The translations under genes and the position numbers were made by a program. The notes beneath the pieces were generated by a model that ran no database searches, was not told the DNA's origin, and worked only from the letters and a program-made list of their open reading frames with translations. From CAZGQY01 sp964528035 (lineage in GTDB: Bacteria; Pseudomonadota; Gammaproteobacteria; Methylococcales; UBA1147), in NCBI GenBank assembly GCA_964528035.1, contig CAZGQY010000208.1, forward strand, positions 1-6,894: 6,894 nt of DNA, in the 5' to 3' direction. Positions 1-6,066 of the stretch are shown piece by piece. Each line of letters opens with the position of its first letter. Within the stretch, counting starts at the first letter, position 1.

Positions 1-33
1 GACAAACAATAATCCTGCGTCATTCTTTCGCAT
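1..33 (-). CDS. Possible start of the next gene in the lipid operon (5' fragment only)
   Basis: An ATG whose complement lies at 31-33 opens a frame that runs to the window edge and gives only 11 residues (MRKNDAGLLFV). On the minus strand a purine-rich Shine-Dalgarno-like stretch precedes it: AGGAG (complement of 49-53) and GAGG (complement of 44-47), the latter 10 nt from the ATG. The gap to the stop of the acyl carrier protein gene is 102 bp, and no hairpin followed by a T-run lies between them, so read-through from the lipid operon is plausible. A second ATG at 21-23 in another frame is too far from the ribosome-binding site to be preferred. Eleven residues do not identify a family and I assign no function. 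The call rests on the ribosome-binding site, orientation and position alone. Confidence 0.4.
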   Translation of the reverse strand, partial: MRKNDAGLLFV

Positions 34-43
34 ATTATTAAAA

Positions 44-53
44 CCTCGCTCCT
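44..53 (-). promoter_or_regulatory. Likely ribosome binding site for the gene starting at base 33
   Basis: The minus strand reads AGGAGCGAGG here, a good match to the 16S anti-Shine-Dalgarno complement, with its GAGG part 10 nt before an ATG. The spacing is slightly long. It is the clearest ribosome-binding-site-like sequence of any gene junction in the window, and it is the main reason for calling a partial gene at the left edge. Confidence 0.4.
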
Positions 54-135
54 AAGAGTTGCCAATTTCGTCAATCGCTTAGCTTGTTATTTCTCAACAA
101 CTTTTTACCGAGATGAATTTTATTCCTGCTCAGTC

Positions 136-393
136 TCAATCTTTTTGCTTGTCAATCAACTGCTCAAAGGCATCAATTGCATCACGCATGGTTTTGATTT
201 TTTCAAGATCCTCGTAAGCCAACTCAACGTTAAAACGATCTTCCAGATCCCCGAATATATTAAAAGCGTCAAGGGAGTTTATTTCGAGGGAGTCAAAACG
301 AGTATCTTCCTGAATATCACCGGGATCGACACCAATCTCTGCCTTTATCGATTCAATTAATTCTGCCTTTATTTCTTCTCTTCTGTTTGCCAT
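136..393 (-). CDS. Acyl carrier protein, dedicated type (phosphopantetheine-binding)
   Basis: This 85-residue acidic protein has the size and helical pattern of a type II acyl carrier protein, which holds growing acyl chains on a phosphopantetheine arm in the cytoplasm. Ser40 is the predicted attachment residue: SLDAFNIFGDLEDRF aligns position for position with the helix II segment that follows the modified serine of E. coli AcpP, with the conserved Phe at +14. Two things are unusual. The residue before the serine is Asn39 (codon AAC), not the Asp of the usual DSL motif, although a decoy DSL occurs five residues earlier at 34-36. The recognition helix also has Asn45 where AcpP has Glu. The start codon lies inside the end of the ketosynthase gene with a 25-bp overlap, so the two are probably translationally coupled; I see no clear Shine-Dalgarno sequence. 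It probably serves the neighbouring synthase and acyltransferase rather than bulk fatty acid synthesis, which is inference from context. Confidence 0.9.
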   Translation of the reverse strand: MANRREEIKAELIESIKAEIGVDPGDIQEDTRFDSLEINSLDAFNIFGDLEDRFNVELAYEDLEKIKTMRDAIDAFEQLIDKQKD

Positions 394-1601
394 TTTTTTA
401 ATATCAATACTGCATTGTTACCGCCGAAGCCAAAAGAATTTGACATGACATAGCGTAATTCTTGTTGTCGCCCCTGGTTGGCAACATAATCAAGGTCACA
501 TTCCGGATCTGCTTCATTGTAGTTAATAGTGGGTGGAACAAAATCATGTTTTACAGCCAGTGCACATATAATGATTTCCAGTGCCGAAGAAGCACCCATG
601 GAATGCCCAAGCATCGATTTTGAAGAAGATACCGGCAGCTTATAAGCTCGCTCTCCAAAAATCAATTTTATTGATTCTGTTTCCACCCGATCATTGATTT
701 TTGTGGATGTACCGTGTGCATTGATGTAATCAATTTGCTCCGGTCTCAAATTACCGTCATTTAATGCCAAAGTCATTGCTGCAACCTGGCCCTGAGAGTG
801 AGGAACCGTCAAGCTATGGGCGTCACAATTGGATGAAAAGCCGACTAGTTCGGCGTAAATATGGGCGCCTCGTTGATGCGCAGAATCGAGTGATTCCAGA
901 ACCAGCATGCCCGCACCTTCAGCCATGACTAAGCCGTCTCGATTGAGGTCGAAGGGGCGACTGGCCAGCTCTGGGGTTTCATATTTTTTGGAAAGCACCT
1001 TCATCGCTTTCCATGTGCGCATGAATTTTTTTCCCATGGGGGCTTCCGTTCCGCCGCAAAGTACAATGTCGCATTGTTTGCTTTGGATTGCTCGAAACGC
1101 TTCCCCAATAGCGTTACCACCAGACGAACAAGCGGTATTGATAGTTTGGTTGCGTCCTAGCAGGCCAAGTTTCATGGCTATCCAACTGGCGGGTGCATTA
1201 TTCATTACTCTGGGGACGGTAAATGCGTCTCCGCGTACAGTTCTATCCAGCCGGTTAAACGCATCTTCATAAGCGCCAATTCCACCGATTCCGGTTCCAA
1301 TCAGTACAGCGACTCGGTCTAATTCACAATGGGTAGGAATGGCGGCATCTTTCCAGGCTCTTAGGGCAGCGACAACGCCTAATTGGGTAAATCGATCCAT
1401 GATTCGTGCTTCTGATTGCCCAATTTCGGGTTGCGGAGAAAAATCGCTAATTTGTCCGGCGATTCGACAATCCGGATCCTCTAATTCATAGAGATCAATA
1501 ATTCTAACGCCCGATTTGCCGCTAAATATGTTTTCGGTAAAAGTTGGCAATTCACAACCCAAAGGCGAGACAACTCCACAGCCGGTAATGACTACTCTCA
1601 T
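369..1601 (-). CDS. Beta-ketoacyl-[acyl-carrier-protein] synthase, FabF (KAS II) family
   Basis: This 410-residue condensing enzyme has the usual FabF length and full thiolase fold. It would extend an acyl chain by two carbons through decarboxylative condensation with malonyl-ACP. It starts with the family-typical MRVVITGCGVVSPLG. The catalytic triad is intact: Cys158 in NTACSSG, His296 in NAHGTST and His333 in GHSMGA, with the conserved Lys328 in SSSKSM. The C-terminal gating loop NSFGFGGNN (388-396) is present. After the first active-site histidine it reads KINDRVET, where E. coli FabF has PAGDKAE. The ND-R-ET pattern is more like specialised and type II polyketide ketosynthases, so this is probably an accessory enzyme rather than the housekeeping FabF. 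It begins 3 bp after lpxD and overlaps the carrier protein gene by 25 bp, which argues for one operon and a dedicated carrier. The family call is secure. Substrate chain length and product cannot be read from the sequence. Confidence 0.93.
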   Translation of the reverse strand: MRVVITGCGVVSPLGCELPTFTENIFSGKSGVRIIDLYELEDPDCRIAGQISDFSPQPEIGQSEARIMDRFTQLGVVAALRAWKDAAIPTHCELDRVAVLIGTGIGGIGAYEDAFNRLDRTVRGDAFTVPRVMNNAPASWIAMKLGLLGRNQTINTACSSGGNAIGEAFRAIQSKQCDIVLCGGTEAPMGKKFMRTWKAMKVLSKKYETPELASRPFDLNRDGLVMAEGAGMLVLESLDSAHQRGAHIYAELVGFSSNCDAHSLTVPHSQGQVAAMTLALNDGNLRPEQIDYINAHGTSTKINDRVETESIKLIFGERAYKLPVSSSKSMLGHSMGASSALEIIICALAVKHDFVPPTINYNEADPECDLDYVANQGRQQELRYVMSNSFGFGGNNAVLILKKWQTEEKK

Positions 1602-1604
1602 ATT

Positions 1605-2669
1605 TTATCGTTTTCCATTTCGTTGTTGAGGGCGGTGCAGCTCATTTTCAAGGTGAATCACACGCTGGAAAAGGTCGCGTACTTTTCTTAGTATTGAGGG
1701 CAACTGGCGTATTGCTTTCATGCGTTCAAAACTTGAGGCTTGCGATTCGGCAGGTATCCCCAAACACGTTGAGTCATCGGGGATATTTCCGGCGACTGCG
1801 CTATAGGCAAATACTTTAACCCGACTGCCAATTGAAATATTATCTTTGACACCGACTTTTCCACCCAACATAACATTATCTCCCAAATGTGTGCTGCCAG
1901 CGATGCCAACCTGGGAACACAGGCAGCAATTTGCACCAATCTGTACATTATGCGCGACCTGTACAAGGTTATCGATTTTTGTTCCCTGACCAATAACAGT
2001 TTCGTGGCATTGTGCCCGATCAATACAACTGCCTGCTCCAATCTCAACGTCGTCTTCAATCCGTACACTGCCAATATGGGGAATTTTTTGGAATTTTCCG
2101 GCTACGGAATTGTATCCAAAGCCATCGGCTCCAATGGTTGTATTGGAGTGTACGATGACTCGATTACCCAACTGACAACGTTCAAGAATCACAACATTGG
2201 GCCACAAAATACAATTATCGCCAAGGGTGGAATCCTGACCGACAAAACAATTTGCGTGAATGATCGAATTATTTCCAATTTTGACACCTTTTTGGATCAC
2301 CGCACCGGCGCCTATGGCGATATTTTCACCTAGACTGACATGTTCTTCTACAGAAGCCCGTGTATCAATTCCTGTATCAGGATGGCACCGCGAAGGTTCG
2401 AAATGTTTCAATACTGTTGCTAAGCCCTGATCTGGATGTTTGCAGATAATTGCCGCTTTATTTCCATAGTCAAGTTTCGCTGTAGTAATGACAGCGCTGG
2501 CTTCACTTTCATGCAGACGTTTTTCATGGTTAGCCGAAGTTAGCCAGGTGAGGTGTCCATGCCCTGCATATTCGATAGGAAATACTCCACTAATGGTAAT
2601 TTTTCCATCTCCCTGAAGGTCTCCACCAATTAAATAGGCTAATTCTTCAAGGGTTGTGCTTGTTGGCAT
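1605..2669 (-). CDS. lpxD: UDP-3-O-(3-hydroxyacyl)glucosamine N-acyltransferase
   Basis: LpxD carries out the third step of lipid A synthesis, transferring a 3-hydroxyacyl chain from ACP to the 2-amino group of UDP-3-O-acylglucosamine in the cytoplasm. The 354-residue protein is slightly longer than E. coli LpxD (341). Its order is an N-terminal uridine-binding domain (about 1-100), then left-handed beta-helix hexapeptide repeats (about 105-300, many I/V-G-x-x steps), then a charged C-terminal helix (about 312-345). The family motifs are clear: ADGFGY at 181-186, GAGSCIDR at 211-218 and QVAHNVQIG at 237-245, in which His240 matches the catalytic histidine of LpxD. HLTWL at 39-43 carries Trp where the E. 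coli enzyme has Phe. It is first in a cluster with a ketosynthase and an acyl carrier protein, not beside bamA, skp, fabZ or lpxA, so it may be a second copy (LpxD2-like). No strong Shine-Dalgarno precedes the ATG. The family call is firm; paralogue status is inference. Confidence 0.93.
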   Translation of the reverse strand: MPTSTTLEELAYLIGGDLQGDGKITISGVFPIEYAGHGHLTWLTSANHEKRLHESEASAVITTAKLDYGNKAAIICKHPDQGLATVLKHFEPSRCHPDTGIDTRASVEEHVSLGENIAIGAGAVIQKGVKIGNNSIIHANCFVGQDSTLGDNCILWPNVVILERCQLGNRVIVHSNTTIGADGFGYNSVAGKFQKIPHIGSVRIEDDVEIGAGSCIDRAQCHETVIGQGTKIDNLVQVAHNVQIGANCCLCSQVGIAGSTHLGDNVMLGGKVGVKDNISIGSRVKVFAYSAVAGNIPDDSTCLGIPAESQASSFERMKAIRQLPSILRKVRDLFQRVIHLENELHRPQQRNGKR

Positions 2670-2730
2670 TATTTTTATCTGATTTTGAGGAAAATAGCAG
2701 AAGGGTAACGAAGAAACGAACTCTGTGAAT

Positions 2731-2777
2731 AATCGTGAAATTATGATTTAGTCCAATTCCGTTGGATTCAAGCGCTT
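2731..2777. promoter_or_regulatory. Two dyads downstream of the candidate lpxD promoter
   Basis: AAGCGCTT at 2770-2777 is a perfect 8-bp palindrome just downstream of the predicted transcription start. AATCGTGAAATTATGATT at 2731-2748 is an imperfect dyad: six of nine arm positions are complementary, two could only form G-T pairs and the central pair mismatches. Either could be an operator or a small leader hairpin. I do not recognise either as the site of a named regulator. Confidence 0.2.
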
Positions 2778-2797
2778 ATCCGAAAACTAAAGTCCAA

Positions 2798-2826
2798 AGA
2801 ATATTAAATTCGCGGGTGCTAATCAA
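2798..2826 (-). promoter_or_regulatory. Candidate sigma-70-type promoter for lpxD operon
   Basis: On the minus strand TTGATT (complement of 2821-2826) and TATTCT (complement of 2798-2803) are separated by exactly 17 bp. Each box matches four of six consensus positions. The predicted transcript would start near 2790 and carry a leader of about 120 nt before the lpxD ATG. AT-rich DNA gives such matches often, so this is only a candidate. Confidence 0.3.
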
Positions 2827-2891
2827 GGGTTTTATCACTAACCAACGTATAATTAGCCGTGGGCAAGCGAGAGTTTAACCACTTCTGCTTG

Positions 2892-5735
2892 TTAATCATC
2901 GAGACTTTCACGTATCCGTTGCGCCAGTTCTGATAATCCATAAGGTTTACTCAGGAGTGTGGATGAAAAATGTACCCTGGGATCGTGGTTGTTTGAACTT
3001 GAGGTATGTCCTGAGGTAAGTATCACTTTGATCTTTGGATATTTATCGGTGATGGTTTTAGCCAGGTCATATCCGTTGATGCCTCCGGGCATGACGATAT
3101 CGCTGAATAATAGATTTATCGCAGGCTCGGCAGCCAATCTCTCTAGTGCCTGTTTACCACCGCGGGCTGTTAATACGATATAACCTAAATTTCCAAGAAA
3201 TTCGCTTGCGAGCGTCAACAAACTTTCTTCGTCATCGACGACCAGAATGGTTTCTGATCCCCCGGGTAATACCTCAGAAGTCTTCGTGTCTTGCGTTAAC
3301 GGTGTTTCGTCGGAAACAACTCGGGGTAAATAGAGATTGAATTGAGTACCGATACCCGGCGTCGAATTAATTTCGATATGGCTATTCGAGCGCTCTACAA
3401 AACCAAATACCATAGCCAGCCCCAATCCGGTTCCTTTCCCTGGAGCTTTTGTTGTATAGAATGGTTCAAAAATATGCTCTTGTTGTTCTTCGGGGATACC
3501 TTCTCCATTGTCGATAACGGCTAATTGAACATACCTACCAGGGATTGCATTAGCATTTACTGCACAATATTCATTATCCAGTGTGCAATTACTGGTTTTC
3601 AATATCAACCTGCCTCCTTTTGGCATCGCGTCGCGGGCGTTTAAAATCAGGTTGAACAGAGCATCCTGAAAATCGCCTGGGTTAATCGCAGTCAGCCATA
3701 AAGGATCAGTAAACTGATGTTGTACTTCTATCGCTGAAGTTACAGAGCGAGCGATTAAATCTTCAATATCAATTATTAATTCGTTGATATTGGTGACAAT
3801 CAACTGACCTGATTGACGACGTGAGAACCCTAGTAATTGCCGGGTGAGATCGGCTGCGCGCTGCGTGGATACATTTATACTGTCTATTCGGCTGATTGCT
3901 TCGATATTGCCCTTTAATTGCTGCTCAAGTAAAAACAGGTTGCCTTGAACAATACCGAGAATGTTATTAAAATCATGCGCAATACCACCGGTTAACAGAC
4001 CGATCGCTTCCATTTTTTGAGAGCGAAGCAGAGCCTTTTCTGAACGCTTCCGATCAGTGATGTCTCTGCCGATATTCAAAACACCAAGAAGTTTACCTTC
4101 TGCTGTAAATACTGCTGATTTCACAGTCTCCAGCAATTCGGTATGACCATCATCCAGATAAGTTAACTCTTCTTCGTTAAAAATAAGTGTTTTTGAATTA
4201 ATGGCCTGTAAATCTAGTTCGCGGAATTTGTCGGCCAATTCTTTTTGAATGAAATCAAAATCAGTTTTGCCTATTATTTCGGATTGCGGTACTCCAAAAA
4301 GACGACCTACCTTAGGGTTGCAGGCCAGAAAAATGCCATTAGGATCCTTTAACCAGACGATATCGGGTAGGGTATCAATTAACGCCTGAAGGTGAGCTTC
4401 TCGTTCCTGTAACTGATTGGTGCGTGCATCAACCAGGGCCTCAAGTTCAAAATTGAGCTGATTGAGATACTTGCTTGCTTTGATCACAGCGTCTTCTTTT
4501 GCGGCTCGTAGGGTGTCAAATCGTTCCAGTAATGCATACCCCAAAAGTAGGATTTCGAGTATTGAACCAATCTGTACAGAATAGAAATTTATAAATGTAT
4601 AAGGGATTAATCCGAAATGGAGCAATACTGAAGCAGTTAGCCCTATCAGAAAAATACACCAGGCAATCAGAAAATAACGAGCAGGCTTGTAGCCCTGCCT
4701 AAATGCGCTTATGACTCCAGCCAGGACAACAGGAGGAACAAGTGATGCTGTTATGGTTGATAGTTGTATAGCCACAGCATAGTTTGCGAATAGGGAACAA
4801 AATACACTGATGATCCCAAAGCCAATTGTAATGTTGAATATCTTTTTAATGTGAGGGTGTTTATCACTCCTGATTTGTAAAAAACTTCCGGAAAAAATCA
4901 ATGCACCAATCACAGCGGTAGATATAAATATCGATGTTAATTTATTCGCATATTCTGTGTATTCTGTCCATAAATATTGGTATCCAAACCCATTTACCGA
5001 AAACTGGTACAACAGGTAACTCAATAAATAAAAAGCATAATAGATAAACAACTTATCGCGACTTTTTAGATAGGTTGTTAAGGCGGCTATAAACAACAAC
5101 AGCATGACACCGTAATAAGCTCCCAGAACGAAATTTGAACCGTCTATGTATCCATTCAGTGCGGATGAAGACCAAAGAGTTAGTGGGATAACCATCGAAC
5201 CCTCAGTTTCAAGGCGCAGGTAGTAAGTTCTTGTTTCGCCAGAATGCGCAGGCAGATGGAATAAAAATGTCCGGTGGTTTATTTCCCGGGTTGAAAATGC
5301 TAAGGATTCTCCCGTTACTTTTTCACCGTAACCGCCATGATCATTCGGCACAAATAGTGTCAGGTTGTCGATGAGAGGATATGCAAACTGCAGCAGGATA
5401 ATATCGTTCAGCATGCTGTCCATATGCAGGGAAAAACTTACCCAATACACGGATTTTGTAAAACCGAAACTGTTACCAACCTCAGAGGCGAGTTTGAATG
5501 TCTGGTTAAATTCTGGTTTTACAAGCTGATCTATAGTCAGAATGTGATTTGGGTCGGCCAATATCCGAATAGAGTCTTTAAGATTCAGCTTATTGGTGCT
5601 GTTTTTGAAGTGGACCGTGGGATGGGGATGTTCTTCAGCAATCAGTCTATTATTTGTTATTAACAGTAAGCTGACTAGTGTGACTATGATTACTTTGAAA
5701 ACTATTCTTAACATAGTAGGGGAGTTTTCTGCCAC
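2892..5735 (-). CDS. Hybrid sensor histidine kinase with 7TMR-DISM sensor, PAS and receiver domains
   Basis: This is an inner-membrane sensor kinase of 947 residues from a GTG start. A signal peptide or anchor (about 8-33) leads into a periplasmic DISMED2-like domain (about 45-190), of the type proposed to bind carbohydrate-like ligands. About seven membrane helices of a 7TMR-DISM domain follow (about 203-402), then a coiled coil (about 405-450) and a PAS domain (about 450-562). The HisKA domain has the phospho-accepting His587 in GGIAHDFNNIL. The ATP-binding domain has the N box (NLILNARDAMP, 695-705), G1 (DNGEGIP, 742-748), F box (FEPFYTTK, 756-763) and G2 (GKGTGLGL, 766-773). The C-terminal receiver has acidic Asp834-Asp835, phospho-acceptor Asp879, Thr907 and Lys930. 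All signature residues are intact. There is no Hpt or DNA-binding domain, so the output partner must be elsewhere. Start choice is open: ATG at codon 8 (5712-5714) gives 940 residues and a more typical signal peptide, and neither start has a clear Shine-Dalgarno. The gene stands alone, so its signal and target are unknown. Confidence 0.93.
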   Translation of the reverse strand: MAENSPTMLRIVFKVIIVTLVSLLLITNNRLIAEEHPHPTVHFKNSTNKLNLKDSIRILADPNHILTIDQLVKPEFNQTFKLASEVGNSFGFTKSVYWVSFSLHMDSMLNDIILLQFAYPLIDNLTLFVPNDHGGYGEKVTGESLAFSTREINHRTFLFHLPAHSGETRTYYLRLETEGSMVIPLTLWSSSALNGYIDGSNFVLGAYYGVMLLLFIAALTTYLKSRDKLFIYYAFYLLSYLLYQFSVNGFGYQYLWTEYTEYANKLTSIFISTAVIGALIFSGSFLQIRSDKHPHIKKIFNITIGFGIISVFCSLFANYAVAIQLSTITASLVPPVVLAGVISAFRQGYKPARYFLIAWCIFLIGLTASVLLHFGLIPYTFINFYSVQIGSILEILLLGYALLERFDTLRAAKEDAVIKASKYLNQLNFELEALVDARTNQLQEREAHLQALIDTLPDIVWLKDPNGIFLACNPKVGRLFGVPQSEIIGKTDFDFIQKELADKFRELDLQAINSKTLIFNEEELTYLDDGHTELLETVKSAVFTAEGKLLGVLNIGRDITDRKRSEKALLRSQKMEAIGLLTGGIAHDFNNILGIVQGNLFLLEQQLKGNIEAISRIDSINVSTQRAADLTRQLLGFSRRQSGQLIVTNINELIIDIEDLIARSVTSAIEVQHQFTDPLWLTAINPGDFQDALFNLILNARDAMPKGGRLILKTSNCTLDNEYCAVNANAIPGRYVQLAVIDNGEGIPEEQQEHIFEPFYTTKAPGKGTGLGLAMVFGFVERSNSHIEINSTPGIGTQFNLYLPRVVSDETPLTQDTKTSEVLPGGSETILVVDDEESLLTLASEFLGNLGYIVLTARGGKQALERLAAEPAINLLFSDIVMPGGINGYDLAKTITDKYPKIKVILTSGHTSSSNNHDPRVHFSSTLLSKPYGLSELAQRIRESLDD

Positions 5736-6066
5736 ATTTTATCATGAAAAAACATTTTTCAGCGATAATACGGATAAAAAGAATAGCCCACGTAGTAATA
5801 AAGGTCTGTTGGAATATGAGGAGTAAATCTGAATATCTAACTCTCCAGTAGTCTGGACAATGAGTGGAATTTTTTTAATAGTGTCTTTTTTGTAGGCTAT
5901 AGTACTTCCGTGCCATCGACTTTAGGTGATAGAAAACTCAGATATATCAGAAGTGGTTAAGCCAGATATAGCCCAGGCCGCCCGCATATAAAATAGGTAC
6001 AAGCGACCGCCGTATTGGTTATTAACCACCGCAAGTGAGGCTGTAGCATAGACAATTGAGACTCTC
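5736..6066. other. 331-bp region without a convincing gene
   Basis: This stretch separates the receptor stop from the kinase start, both on the minus strand. It holds a weak candidate promoter for the kinase (5832-5860), an inverted repeat TCCAG-TAGT-CTGGA at 5844-5857 that overlaps that promoter, and a palindrome TGGTTA-T-TAACCA at 6016-6028. Neither inverted repeat is directly followed by a T-run on the minus strand, so no intrinsic terminator for the receptor is called. Short frames on both strands lack ribosome binding sites and recognisable protein features. Confidence 0.6.
5832..5860 (-). promoter_or_regulatory. Weak candidate promoter and overlapping dyad upstream of the sensor kinase
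   Basis: On the minus strand TTGTCC (complement of 5855-5860) and GATATT (complement of 5832-5837) are 17 bp apart, each matching four of six sigma-70 consensus bases. A 5-bp inverted repeat with a 4-base loop, TCCAG-TAGT-CTGGA at 5844-5857, overlaps the -35 box and the spacer, which is where an operator would act. The match is modest and the call tentative. Confidence 0.22.

Larger units (their letters stand above)
2670..2891. other. Non-coding leader between the sensor kinase and the lipid operon
   Basis: This 222-bp gap has no convincing reading frame. On the minus strand it contains a possible promoter for lpxD (2798-2826), an 8-bp perfect palindrome AAGCGCTT at 2770-2777, and an imperfect 18-bp dyad at 2731-2748. 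CAAGC just after the kinase stop can pair with GCTTG 18 nt later, but the stem is short, the loop is long and no T-run follows, so I do not call a terminator. The size of the gap suggests that the lipid operon has its own promoter and is not simply the tail of the kinase transcript. Confidence 0.6.

Noticed and set aside
907..1272. A 121-residue plus-strand frame opposite the ketosynthase gene
   Set aside because: It is antisense to the conserved active-site region of the ketosynthase, with no ribosome binding site and no family features.
1718..2074. A 118-residue minus-strand frame inside lpxD
   Set aside because: It lies wholly inside lpxD in another frame. The lpxD frame carries the hexapeptide repeats and catalytic histidine, so this one is a by-product.
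1887..2333. A 148-residue plus-strand frame opposite lpxD
   Set aside because: It is antisense to the beta-helix region of lpxD. The regular repeats of that gene tend to keep the opposite strand open, and the translated product shows no domain.
2865..2891. An inverted repeat CAAGC/GCTTG just after the kinase stop as a terminator
   Set aside because: The stem is only five pairs with an 18-base loop and no following T-run on the minus strand.
5744..5851. A 35-codon plus-strand frame starting MKKHFS
   Set aside because: It has no Shine-Dalgarno sequence, no recognisable product and lies in the likely upstream control region of the kinase.
5844..5875. Inverted repeat TCCAG-TAGT-CTGGA followed by seven T residues on the plus strand
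   Set aside because: As a plus-strand terminator the stem is too short and the T-run starts 11 bases after it, and no plus-strand gene exists to be terminated.
6016..6028. Palindrome TGGTTA-T-TAACCA as a terminator of the receptor gene
   Set aside because: It is AT-rich, has a one-base loop that cannot form a stable hairpin, and no T-run follows. At most it could be a protein-binding site.
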